In this document: piece after piece, positions 1-10,044 of the stretch
Numbering within the stretch: the first letter of the stretch is position 1
Layout of the letters: the number at the start of each line of letters is the position of its first letter
NCBI RefSeq assembly: GCF_000003605.2
Contig: NW_003131853.1
Coordinates: 1,298,749-1,321,119, forward strand
DNA: 22,371 nucleotides
Direction: 5' to 3'
DNA from: Saccoglossus kowalevskii
Taxonomy: Eukaryota > Hemichordata > Enteropneusta > Harrimaniidae
Made by a program: the position numbers and the translations under genes
Notes under the pieces: model-generated
Database searches by the model: none
Seen by the model: the letters and a program-made list of their open reading frames with translations, nothing else
What the model was told of the DNA's origin: nothing

Positions 1-20
1 CGACGACTACCGCGCTTTAA
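1..20. repeat. Truncated terminal repeat of a TTAA-flanked miniature element
   Basis: The first 20 bases match the right-hand terminus of the elements at 2305-2437 and 10045-10313 (CGACGACTACCGC followed by CTTTAA). The TTAA at 17-20 would be the right target site. The rest of this copy lies outside the window, so its length and integrity cannot be judged. Confidence 0.6.
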
Positions 21-2304
21 TTTGATAATTATCACGTGCTCCGGTATCGATTACAGAAACGACGAGTGACATCAGCTTTGTACGGCTGCAGCTCACGAAC
101 CAGAGTCATCGGGAGGATTTTGTTATTTCATACATTTGTGATATATACACACAGAAAGGTTCAGATTATATGAAGTAAAACAGAATTGGAATACATGGGA
201 GTGTGCAGATAATAACTATATTACGTTATATGTGAAACCACAGTAAATGAGAATAAATAACTACATTTATTTTAATTAGGTAAAAAGAAATGCAATCTAT
301 CAAACAAAATAACGAGCGGAAAATATAATATATTTTGTTAAATGTGCAGTATGGAACATTGTGCGTATTTGTGGATATGTGTTATATTCCATGTTGATAT
401 GTGTAACTGATAATATTAAAAACATTGTATCCTTGAAGAATATTATTAATGTGCAATTATAATAATCATTGTGAAGAAATAACGGAATTCTCCAAATGCG
501 CATACTTCCTGGATTAATAGTACGTACCAAATATTCAAAACACATGTGCACTTCTGTATTTCACCAACTAGATTGTTGTCGATTCAAATAGTCCGTTGTC
601 GTGACAGTGATCGGGTGAGTACTAGTACATCAACGTGGAAAATTAACATTCAAACAAATCATCTAAAACACCAAAAATGGTCGAACGTTCACTGGTTCAT
701 CCAGCGCCCATAGTCTTAATTTAACAACAGACTTGTGCTTACAGTGCTTAATAGTTTGAAATAGTTAGTCGGAATAGTTTCATAATCGTCACGTTTATAC
801 TTGGTCCGGCACGATTGCTGTAAATGATCTCACAAGTGATCTCATAGTTGTGCCCATTTGGCCTAAAGTCAGTGGCGTAGTGCCATGAAAACCACAAGCA
901 TGACACAAATGATTGACTCACTCATTATCACTGGTCCTAGTATATTTAAAATATTACCCTTCGTTGTCTGTTTATGTCTATTGAAAATGGCTGAGATCAT
1001 GCAGAGGTCTGTCTCGTTGTATTGGTCTCATTGTACGAACACGTATAGACAGTATTCAGTACATATCATCTACCGTTTTGAATTGTATCGTTTGTATGCA
1101 GTATAGACATTGGGACGTTTCATTGGTAAGAACTGAGTGATTTATACCATTCATAGAGGGACTATAATAAATCACAACTCCGTGGTATTGTGGGCAGGTA
1201 CTCGACTCGACTCGATATTGTACGTTTTGCAGATGAACGGATTACCCAACGAGGAGGCGTTTTACAACGTTTTTTTCAACGATCACAAATAATATTTGCC
1301 CGTTTTCAACAACTCGTCTTTTCTTGTAACAAGTTAGTAAAATGCGATGCTGTATTTGGCCATTATATTAAAATTGAATATACAGTAAAAGTGTGTGGGC
1401 ACGTTTTCCCCACAGGACCCTGTCTGCAAGAATCCCAAGTTGGTTTGTCCTTACCATTATTAATATACAGTCTAATGACACTGGATTCTGGATTCAAATA
1501 GACACACATACATCAAGTATACAAGTATCAGAAAATGTAAATAATCGTGAGCATTCACGCCCTGATGTCATGTCCGGAATTTGTAATAATATAGGGTCAA
1601 CGGAAGGAACGTAAAACTGTCTATACTGCTCGTAAAAAATCACCGTATCCGTTGCAATGCGTAGCGAATTGCCGCGGGATGTCTGGAACTTGCCCTAAAA
1701 AGGATCCTGTGAAGATAGTCGTTAACCTAATAAGTCACCCTTAACCAATAAAGATCAAATTCAATAGACTATTCACAGTTCGGAATGACATGAAACTAGG
1801 AACACTTTTTATTTCCAATGTTTAAATAAATTGACTTGTTCAATTTTGGATATATAACTTGAATATGACACTTTTGAATAGATGTGGGGTATTTTCTTTT
1901 AGCACACAGGAATGTAGGCGCGAATAGAAACACGCTTCTCATCCATGGTTGTTGTACATTCTGCCATGATTTCTAAAGATTTTGTTATAAAAAATAAATA
2001 CATACATAAATTGCTCGATACTTAGCAAATACTAAGCAACTTTTATAAATTGTGTTCAACATTACGTGGCTAACATTACGTCACAACAATATGCTAACAA
2101 TATGTCATTGTTACGTGTAGGTACCAACGCATTAAGACAATACACAAATTGCGTGGGAAAGTTGGCACGTGAAACAATAGTCTATCGCTCTTCCGCGTCA
2201 CGCTCAGAAAGCAATTAAATGAAGTTGGCCAGCACGGTACGTGTCAAGTGATCCACCCCAATTGAACGCCATCCAAGCAAAAATACATGCACGACGTTTC
2301 CAAT
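21..2304. other. No recognisable gene; small local repeats
   Basis: Nothing here translates into a protein I recognise; the open frames are short, lack supporting splice structure and look like chance. Small structure is visible: a 14-nt period repeat of AACATTACGT (2058-2067 and 2072-2081), followed by two copies of AACAATATG (2085-2093 and 2096-2104), and a short ctcgactcgactcg run near 1201. A donor-like GGGTGAGTACT near 615 and an acceptor-like TTTTGCAG just before 1231 could mark untranslated exons, but nothing else supports this. Confidence 0.4.
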
Positions 2305-2437
2305 TTAAAGGGCAGCAGTCGTCGTGCCGCGTCCTGTTCGATGTGGGACTCTTAGCGACTTCTACAACGCGTGTAAAATACATTGTTTATTTACATGAAA
2401 TTCGAACACGCGCTGCACGACGACCACCGCGCTTTAA
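2305..2437. mobile_element. Short TTAA-flanked MITE (133 bp)
   Basis: The element starts TTAAAGGGCAGCAGTCGTCG and ends with its imperfect reverse complement (ACGACGACCACCGCGCTTTAA). This gives terminal inverted repeats of about 35 bp with TTAA at both edges (2305-2308 and 2434-2437). It has no coding capacity. Its interior, around 2367-2400, resembles the degraded copy at 19559-19655, including GTAAAATACATTG. TTAA at both ends suggests a TTAA-targeting transposase such as piggyBac, but the terminal bases (AGGG) are not the classic piggyBac start, so the superfamily is left open. Confidence 0.72.
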
Positions 2438-3835
2438 GGTATATGCTTTGCCTTAGTTTTTGAACTGAAGATGGTCGTTACGGTATCTTTCAGACTAACC
2501 AAGTGAATGCCAGACCACTACAATATTCTAGTAATAGTATATTCCCGTATTTTAGTTGTGGACATAACATGTTTATACTTACATTGTGCTTATTTTGGAT
2601 GATACAACACATAATACTAGTAACAGATATATCTGAAATATCAAATATCAAAAACACTTAAACAAATTAATTCAGGATTATATTTCTTGTGAGTTGAACA
2701 AAAGTCAAACCCCGTATGATGCTCACAGGGGTCTGAGTGAGAGAATTTCTGGAATACAACTTTAAAGGAGAAGTCAAGCCAAACAACATAATGCTCCATA
2801 AAGAAAGACCTCCACAAATGCAGGAGAATGCAATTTACATTTTTTTTTATATCATTTTTCATTCTCTAGATATTCAACTTTTCATCAGTATTATGTAGAC
2901 CGCCATCTTGATTCTCCAGCAAAGGATTATGGGTAAAGTGTGACATCATGTCCATTGTTGTAAATTTTGAGAAAATGTATTCATCGTGACTAAGGTACTA
3001 AGTATATGTATAATACGTCTCGGAAAACCTATTACATGTATATTCAACCATGGTTGGGCTTATGGCTAGTTAGGAATGTACTTTAGGAATATATAGTATG
3101 CTGAATACTATGAAATAATCGTATTATTAAAGTTATGAATAAATCACCATCATCACCATCTTCATCATCATCATCATCATCAATTGTAACAATATGTTTA
3201 TTCCATACTATAGACCACTGTTCCAAAATTACAATAGTAGTATCATTAAATATATAATAGCTGAGGGAGAACACTATAAACAGAACAATAAAATTTTATT
3301 CCAAGAAACTTTGATACAACTCATCAGCTCGATACATTTTTCCTGGATAACATCCAGTACGATAATATAATGGAATATACTGAACAGTTTATGAAAGGTG
3401 GAACAAAAAAAGAGTTTAGAGTGTCTTCCCGTTTCTATTTAAAAAAAAATATATGCGGACAGTTAAAGTCTGGTCAGAGCAATTCTATGTATTGGATTAT
3501 CTTAAATATTTTTCTTGCTGAAAAATTAGCTTAAATCTTTTATGTTGGTGTAGTTTGGAGCACTTGCTGATTTGTTCTTGTCAACATTGGGAATCCGTGT
3601 CGCTCGAACATTGTTTAAATAATTTTAAAAATTTCGACTCTCAACCAACACCTTGTTTTACCCATGCCTCACCAATTGAAATCATAATATCCACTTCTAG
3701 TTTTTTTTAAAAAACGCTGTAACCCTATAATACTACTACTGGGTACAGGGCTAGGGAGTTTCAATCGGTAGCTGTAAATATACCATGCTGTGCTGAGTGG
3801 TTCAATTATGACATTAGAAAGAACCGACTTGGATG
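2438..3835. other. Intergenic, no gene seen; TCA microsatellite and homopolymers
   Basis: There is no supportable coding exon. An uninterrupted (TCA)7 run lies at 3162-3182 inside a longer impure CAT/TCA tract beginning near 3144. It explains the Asp-rich translation seen on the minus strand, which is therefore not a protein signal. A short stretch at 2901-2933 contains CGCCATCTTG and GGATTATGGG, words also present in the element at 10045-10313 but in a different relative orientation. Confidence 0.45.
3162..3182. repeat. (TCA)7 microsatellite
   Basis: Seven uninterrupted TCA units, preceded by an impure CAT/CCA/TCA tract from about 3144. Confidence 0.9.
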
Positions 3836-5045
3836 AAATATACACATGCTAAAACATGCAGTCTCTTGTAAATGTCTGTACTTCATGTCACTGTGCGACG
3901 TCATTCATATTGTTACCCCCCCCCCCACGGCAAACTAATTATGTATTCAATAGGACCCGTGAAATAACACAATAACTTTACAACAATTACTACTATAACG
4001 GGTCTTACCGATAAATTAAATGTAGGAATACATTGTTAGACACGATTGAATGCTCAATAGATGGATGCGATCAAAATTCGCCACTACGAATTAAAGAAGA
4101 GAACAACACTGTCACAGAATTACAGCACAGGGCTGACAACTGACTGAAATATCCTTTAACCCCTCAGCCGATTTACATTCGAATGATTCTGATTATCGTC
4201 ACCAACAAACCGAATCACTAAGATGTCTATTGCATTTACATATAATGTCACACTGATAGCAAAAAGAATTTGAGGGAAAATATTGACATTGCATTCTCAC
4301 CCGGTATGTATTATGAATAGCACCAGATATTGTGCACGTGTGTGAAGAGAATTATGAATATGCGTGGAAATTTGTTGAATCCTTTGAACTGCTTTCTAAA
4401 TCATCCATATTACGCTCAACTTAATTATGTCACCACCGGGTCAAAGGTCATTGAGAAGGAAAAAAGCTTTCCACCCGAGACTACCGCGGCACTGTTCTGA
4501 AATGGTGTGTGATGTGTTTTGTGTCTTGAAGTGAAAACCGCAGTAAACATATAGACAAAATGTCCACGTGGTAGAGTAATAGTTCCCCGGAAAGAATATA
4601 TCTAACCGCGACAAAAAGTCGATTCAATAATTTAAACACAATGCCCCTTTGTGCAAATTTTGACATGAGTTGAAAAGTGCACCTTTAATTTTTTGAAATG
4701 CTAGTCAACGTAGGTTAGTTTGGGTTCAAAGTCCAGCTGGGTGCGACCCGGGTGTGATCACAAACGTGTCATGTGGTGTAAACGTGATTATACACGCCTA
4801 GGTAATCTTTGGAGAAATAAAGAATCCCGCCAACGGGTTTTTACATGCACACATAATATTTAGGCATTGTTTATGATTTGTTTTCAAAAACACAAGCGCA
4901 TTTTACGTTGACTTTTCGCTAAGATAATATTTGAAGCTCATACCAGTGTTTAGAAACAGCCAAGTAAACATGGTCTCCCCATTGGAGGCAATACAAACAC
5001 CTGTTGCTTTTTACCATTATGGTTAAGAGCATACATTTGACTACG
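3836..5045. repeat. Tandem duplicated non-coding unit, copy A
   Basis: This stretch aligns collinearly with 5314-6790. Shared blocks include a 20-base identity at 3959-3978 and 5399-5418 (GTGAAATAACACAATAACTT), an 18-base identity at 4772-4789 and 6529-6546, and a 23-base identity at 4923-4945 and 6673-6695. Weaker similarity fills the spaces between, for example GTGCACGTG followed by AGAATTATGA in both. Copy spacing grows from about 1,440 to 1,750 bp, so copy B has gained sequence or copy A has lost it. No protein is encoded. A C13 homopolymer lies near 3916. A perfect DR1-type hexamer repeat is at 4438-4450. Confidence 0.75.
4438..4450 (+). promoter_or_regulatory. DR1-type nuclear receptor half-site pair
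   Basis: GGGTCAAAGGTCA is two RGGTCA hexamers as a direct repeat with one-base spacing. It matches the known consensus for RXR heterodimers, HNF4 and COUP-TF-type receptors. It is a motif match only; there is no nearby gene start, so function is unproven. Confidence 0.3.
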
Positions 5046-5146
5046 CGCACTTGCATTTCATCATTTAAATTGTATACTGTAAGGGTACTCTGTAATTCTG
5101 AGTGGGTTAGTCATGGCAGCTGAAAGCACTTGGTGATTAGATGCAA

Positions 5147-5308
5147 CAGTGGCGGTTCCAGAGGGGGGACAGGGGGGACGCCCCCCCAAAAACGCATGAA
5201 GATTCATATCATCGGGATTACGCATAGCTTCTCTGCGATTTACGCTCCGTATATTTTTAGCGAAGCTTGGACCCCCCCCCCCAATACATTTTGCTGGATC
5301 CGTCACTG
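5147..5308. mobile_element. Non-autonomous hAT-like element (162 bp) with 8-bp target duplication
   Basis: The element begins CAGTGGCGGTTCCAG and ends with the reverse complement of CAGTGACGGATCCAG, giving terminal inverted repeats of about 15 bp with two mismatches. It is bounded by the perfect 8-bp direct repeat AGATGCAA (5139-5146 and 5309-5316). An 8-bp duplication with CAGTG termini is typical of hAT-superfamily elements. The inside is G-rich or C-rich near both ends (C runs near 5180 and 5272) and has no transposase, so it is a miniature derivative. It sits exactly between duplicated units A and B. Confidence 0.85.
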
Positions 5309-5313
5309 AGATG

Positions 5314-6790
5314 CAATATACACATACCAACACGCAGTCTTTTGTTCACATGGAAATCCATCGCCGCTGGCCATCTAATTATGTATCCCATAGACGCCGT
5401 GAAATAACACAATAACTTGACAACAATTACGAGTACATGTAGTTACGTAATCGGCCTTACCAACAAAGTAAATGCTGGAGTGCAGAGTGAGGCATCAATA
5501 AATATCCAACGAGGTGGTTTAATGAAAATTCGTCGTTGAGGGAGAGAACAAAAACGTGTTTTCACGGAATTACCACACTGTGTTAATTACATTTGAATGG
5601 TTCCAAAAACTGTTTTAAAGTTTAACGAGAAAAACAAATAATTAATTCACAGTCGTTTTAAAAAAACGAAGCTGAACACCTCTTTTAAACATATACTTGA
5701 AACAGTACAGTTATACCAACCATTGTGGCAACCAACCATTAGTTAACAAACCAATCAAGTTACTAATTTCTGCGCATGACATTTTTACTAAAACTCGCGA
5801 GCCTTCACTAATACCAGCAGCAAAAAATAAATAATTTGAGATGAACTACTGACATCACATTCCGATCTCGTATATTATGGATAACACCGGAGAATGTGCA
5901 CGTGACCAGATGCGTTTTTTTTTTCAGTTTTACACGGTATGTTCGTGAACAGAATTATGATATATGGAACGTTGTTGAATTCTTCGTAACGTTTTTCAAA
6001 CCGTGCTTTATAATTACCATGTTATAGTGTAATGTATAAAGACAATACTTTTTATTACTAGCATCGGTTCTGTTCTATAAAATTATGTAATATGACCAAG
6101 GTCGGGATGACCTTGGGTGCTTAGTATATTGGTGTAACCATACTGTCAAACGACCCGAAACTGTTACTAGTCACGGTTGTGAACAAAGCGTAATGTTAAG
6201 GGAACTTTGAATCGTTTGGCTGGTATTGATAACACTTAAACGTAGAATTATCAGGTTCGAACCTAGGGAAAACACATTAGTTCATTACAGATAGTCCAGT
6301 TTTATTCATCTGCCTCTTACAAAATCTTACAAAGAAAAACGTAGCAAACAAAATGGCATCTATTCACACGATATAGCACTGGAACATATTTCCTTTATTC
6401 AATTACAGTGACATTTTGACAAAGTTGAACAAAAGCGGATCAACGTAGCGGTTCTATGTTATTGTCCGAATCGTTTGGGTTCAATGTTCGGGTGGGTACT
6501 ACCATTGGCGTGGTCCGCAAACACGTCGTGTGGTGTAAACGTGATTCTACACGCCTAAGTAATTTTTGATGAAATTTTAAAATCACGCCAAAACGCGTTC
6601 ACACTTTTACAGTACATGTATATTAGTTTTTTTTCAAAAGCACAAGCGCATTTTCTGTTGACTTTTTGCTAGGATAATATTTGAAGCTCATACCAACAGT
6701 GTTTTAAAACAGCCGAGTAAACACGTGGATGTAATGCAAACACCTGTTGCTTTTGAACCTATCTAGTGAAAGTAAAAATTGACTATCGTT
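5314..6790. repeat. Tandem duplicated non-coding unit, copy B
   Basis: This is the second copy of the unit at 3836-5045, same orientation, diverged by many substitutions and indels; the identical blocks are listed under copy A. It is longer, mainly between about 6000 and 6440. It contains the near-perfect palindrome at 6096-6116 at roughly the place where copy A has its DR1 motif. No coding exon is seen. Confidence 0.75.
6096..6116. promoter_or_regulatory. Palindrome resembling an oestrogen-response-type IR3 site
   Basis: CCAAGGTC and GACCTTGG are perfect 8-bp inverted arms around a 5-base centre. Read as hexamers, AGGTCG-GGA-TGACCT (6099-6113) differs by one base from the inverted repeat AGGTCAnnnTGACCT bound by steroid-receptor-type factors. 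Each arm also contains an AAGGTC core. Motif evidence only. Confidence 0.3.
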
Positions 6791-7380
6791 TAGTTAAGGA
6801 GCCGTGGCATTAATAAAGTTGTACATCAGTCGCGGGTGTTGTTTCGGGAGGAAGGCATGCATTGCATGCTAAAGACCGGTTATTATTTCTACCGCGACGA
6901 TCACCGAATAACAAAAATGACCAACGTGATATGCGCCTTGAAAATAATCCGGCGGGGAATGTTTCCCACAAAGAACGAATTGAATGTTCTCCCAGGGTCC
7001 AGAAAAAATGAGCTCGACTGTCTGCCATTCATCAGATTCACAATGGAAGACACTGGAAACTATCTACCTTGCGTACGCTGGCTAATACATATGTACGTTT
7101 AGTGTAATTTGTATTCATGTCATATACTCGACTAAATTTTGTTGTTCATCTTCACGATGAATAGAGAAGGTGCTACAATGCCGGGCACCAACTGTGTCAA
7201 TGTAAACTCAAACACGAACTGTATGACCTTGTGTCATGTAAATGTGCAACAACAATAGTGGTTGAAAGAAAGTTAGACGTCTCAAACAAGATCGATTGTC
7301 AGAACCATATTATGTAAATTTGGAATATCGGTGGGCGTGTCACTTCACGATGCGGGAGAAGACATGAGACAGTACAAATA
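6791..7380. other. Intergenic; no supportable gene
   Basis: Overlapping open frames exist on both strands (about 6836-7102 plus, 6810-7028 minus). Neither shows a recognisable domain, and the two cannot be separated by sequence alone. A 15-base palindrome, GCATGCA-T-TGCATGC, lies near 6856-6870. The stretch may contain the promoter of the secreted-protein gene towards its right end. Confidence 0.35.
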
Positions 7381-7451
7381 GTAGCCACTTGTAGGCCAAT
7401 ATTCGAACTGAGAACACCTCGTTAACTTCGTATCTGAACACGGACCGTCTG
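7373..7451 (+). promoter_or_regulatory. Possible core promoter and untranslated first exon of the secreted-protein gene
   Basis: A TATA-like TACAAATA (7373-7380) is followed about 70 bases later by a strong donor, GTCTG/GTGAGTAAT, with the cut after 7451. A strong pyrimidine-AG acceptor (TTGTATTTCAG, ending 8554) lies 16 bases before the ATG at 8570. Together these fit an untranslated first exon ending at 7451 and a roughly 1.1-kb intron, a common layout for small secreted-protein genes. No transcript evidence is available, so this is inference. Confidence 0.3.
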
Positions 7452-8554
7452 GTGAGTAATTTTCAGTTAGCTTATTTCAATATGTTAATGTATGTTAATG
7501 TATGGTTTGTAGATCTCCAGATGCTGGTATTTTTTTTAGTGTACACCACAGATTAGTTTTAATCATCATTTTGTTAACTGGCCTTATTTTTACGCAGTTT
7601 AATTGGGTTTTTACTAGAACTTTACTTTACTAGAACGAGTAAATACACATAATCTATGTGCCGAGGCGAAGGCGACTCTGCACTTTCATGCTCGGCTAGA
7701 TTCGAAACACATTTGTACTTGAACTGGTATACAGCCCCGCACAAGACAACTTTGATAGGAATGGGCAGTCTGAACGCGATTTGAATAAAAGAACTCTGTC
7801 CCCGATGTTACTAGTAACGGATCTAGATATGGAGCTAAAACAACCGACAACAAACTTTAAGGGCGTGGATGACTCGACTGCGTGCCGCGAGGGTCAAACG
7901 ACCGGTTGTATTGCGCTAAGTGTTAATTTGCCCCATTCTTTCCAGGAACCACAAAACATATGCTGGGAGTAATGAAACCGTATTTTCTCTATGCATTTCA
8001 TATATAAATAAATACTTGATGTGAACACTAATATCTACCGGGGTCGAAACGACCACCCTGTTCAGGGCTGTTACGCCAAGAACCAGTGCCATGACGTTTT
8101 GTATTAACTGGGAAGAAAGAGAGCAAGACCGACACGTCTAGAAATCATAAACTCTGAATACGTGATATCGAAGTCATTGTACATTGTCAATTTCTCCACG
8201 GTCAGTAACCGTGATTTCACCCCAGAAAAAACAACAACCGGGCAGTTTAAATAAAACCTCATAGAGGTGTCTTTTCAAAGTCTGAAAACGAACAATCTCA
8301 ACAAGTGCAGGCGTGCATGGCATTTTGACTTCGAATACCAGTAACTCAAATAGTGCTTTAACATTTAGACCCCTGGATGAAAGCAGCCATTGTATCCTAG
8401 TGTTTCCATCCAATATTGACCCATGCCAATAATGTAGTTAGTCTATATAATTTTCTTCCATTCATCCTGTACAATGACTCCACCGACAACACCAGATATA
8501 CACTGACACATACATATCAACTCAGGCTAATTTTACGATCAACTTGTATTTCAG
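7452..8554 (+). other. Probable 5'-UTR intron or intergenic; no gene seen
   Basis: A 10-bp tandem repeat TATGTTAATG occurs twice at 7481-7500. The remaining sequence has only short open frames without recognisable domains on either strand (7781-7972 plus, 8174-8413 minus). Whether it is an intron depends on the proposed splice from 7451 to 8555. Confidence 0.35.
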
Positions 8555-8569
8555 ACTCACTTCGGCATT

Positions 8570-9437
8570 ATGAACAGTTTAACTTTGATCACATTATGTG
8601 GCATTATTGCCTGTGCCTTCGCGGCAAGCGCCGAAGTCAGAAGAGACTTCGCTATTAAGAAAGCCATGTACGATGATATCTTAGTGCGTACCATTGACAG
8701 AATCATGAGTAAGTATGAGTTATTGGAAGAGGTTGCCATGCCAACCAATAATTACGTCGCATTGTGTCTCATTTCGGTTTTACTTTAGTCAAGCGTATAA
8801 GAATGATATTACTGCGATTTTTTCAGAACGTGGTACCTGCACCACTACAATCCAAGACGAAGAAGGAAATGACGTACAGGCTGCCTACAATCCATGCGGT
8901 ACTGGCCAATATTGCTACAGCAACGATGACGAGAGTGACAAGTACGCATGTACTGATGACGCCAACGGTAAGTGAAGTGATTACGTCATGGATGGGGGAT
9001 GGTGTACCAACAAATGTATTCGCTGAAAAAAGCTGTCGGCCTCATTAGTTATAAAAAAAAAAGTCAGACGCCGTCTACGGTGGGAATACATTAATATCCG
9101 AAATTTCCTCTAGATGTCACACGCTGCCAGAATCTCTCTCGAGATTATTTCAATGTTGTTTTGTTTTTCTAATTTTCAGATCCTTGCGGCGACGCCAACG
9201 CTTGCCCATCGGGTACATGCACAGCTAACGCCGACGGAACTGGCTTCACTTGTCAAGGTAGGCTTTCAAAATCATTTAATTAATTTTATAGTGTATAACG
9301 AGGGCGCTTCATAAACTTTTGCTCATTAACTATCAACTAATCGTCGATTTTTTTTGTTCTTATTTACAGCCGCAAAGTCCCTGAAATCTGAAAGAGGCAT
9401 GAAATTGGAAGCATTATTGGACAAAATGAACTTGTAA
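8570..9437 (+). CDS. Secreted cysteine-rich protein with two half-EGF-like modules (4 coding exons, 141 aa)
   Basis: The coding exons are 8570-8708, 8827-8967, 9180-9257 and 9370-9437 (stop TAA). They join in frame at GT/AG borders, and all three introns (118, 212 and 112 bp) are phase 1. Residues 1-21 form a signal peptide (hydrophobic core, cleavage likely after ASA). A basic-rich segment follows, ending in Lys47-Arg48, a possible dibasic processing site; Lys47 is completed across intron 1. Eight cysteines follow, at 51, 70, 76, 88, 96, 102, 107 and 118. Exon 3 (DPCGDANACPSGTC, then GTGFTC) fits cysteines 1-4 of an EGF domain and stops before cysteines 5-6. The part of exon 2 from NPCG is a looser version of the same pattern. 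The tail (122-141) is charged and cysteine-free. I do not recognise a named family. The ATG was chosen because the signal peptide starts there and a splice acceptor lies just upstream. Confidence 0.82.
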
Positions 9438-9558
9438 AAAATGTTGTTGTTTTTTCTCCGTAAAGTAACACGCTAATGAATTCATGGTATTGATTTCTCG
9501 TCTAAAAAGTTGGACTGAATCCATTTTGAAACATGTCATATATTTTTTTAACATTTAA

Positions 9559-9564
9559 AATAAA
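9559..9564 (+). terminator. Poly(A) signal of the secreted-protein gene
   Basis: AATAAA lies 122 bases after the stop codon of the secreted-protein gene, a normal 3'-UTR length for such a small gene. A T-rich stretch (TATTTTTTTAAC) lies just before it. Confidence 0.6.
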
Positions 9565-9599
9565 TGAATAATCTGTATGTTCTGTTTTCGTTCTTGTAA

Positions 9600-9756
9600 T
9601 TGCCCCTGGAAAAAAAGGTTGGGGGTGCGTCGCCCCTCTAAAATCAAGCTAAAACTTTTTGTGTCAACAAAATTTGCCTCTCAAAATGTAGGAAGTAGCG
9701 TTTCAGAGGGTCTTAATTTGAAAATTGTTGAGGGGGACCGCCACATTGCGCTACCG
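9600..9756. repeat. Possible degraded transposon fragment
   Basis: The stretch starts with cccctgg...gggggtgcgtcgcccc and ends with gagggggaccgccac. Its reverse complement begins GTGGCGGTCCCCC, similar to the hAT-like terminus at 5147 (GTGGCGGTTCC). No target duplication or matching second end could be found, so this is a weak call. Confidence 0.22.
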
Positions 9757-10044
9757 TAAATTACAGAGAGACAACAATTTCAATTGACTCATTTCATGGC
9801 AATCGTAATTGATCGCAATGCTTACTGAATGTTCATGAAATATGCGATCTCCGTTCGCCCTGCGGTGTATGGCGCCATCTACGTCAAAGAAATATACTAG
9901 TAGTTATTACATGTACATGTATCTCACAAGAATTTGTTTCAATTTGGGGGGAGGGATTCGTTTTGTTTTGATGATTATTTTTTTCCTGAAACTTTCGTTG
10001 AATTTAACAACATAGTCACATACCACAGGTCGTTAATAATAACA
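9757..10044. other. Short intergenic stretch without a gene
   Basis: Nothing coding is seen. A self-complementary ACATGTACATGT word lies near 9908-9919. Confidence 0.4.

Noticed and set aside
885-1614. Three open frames of 73-103 residues near the left end
   Set aside because: They overlap or follow each other without splice signals that join them, and the translations resemble no family.
2901-2933. CGCCATCTTG and GGATTATGGG, both also in the 10045-10313 element
   Set aside because: Relative orientation differs and no terminal repeats were found, so membership of that family is not supported.
3083-3274. Minus-strand frame with an Asp-rich run
   Set aside because: The run is only the translation of the (TCA)n microsatellite.
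6253-6266. tRNA B-box-like GGTTCGAACC; similar words at about 4724 and 6478
   Set aside because: No convincing A-box at the right distance and no cloverleaf could be drawn; at best a decayed SINE, not a tRNA gene.
6810-7102. Overlapping open frames on both strands (88 and 72 residues)
   Set aside because: No domain, no splice support, and composition gives no preference for either strand; most likely chance.
8416-9314. Alternative-frame and minus-strand open frames across the secreted-protein gene
   Set aside because: They run across introns or sit out of frame with the signal peptide and cysteine modules; shadows of the real exons.
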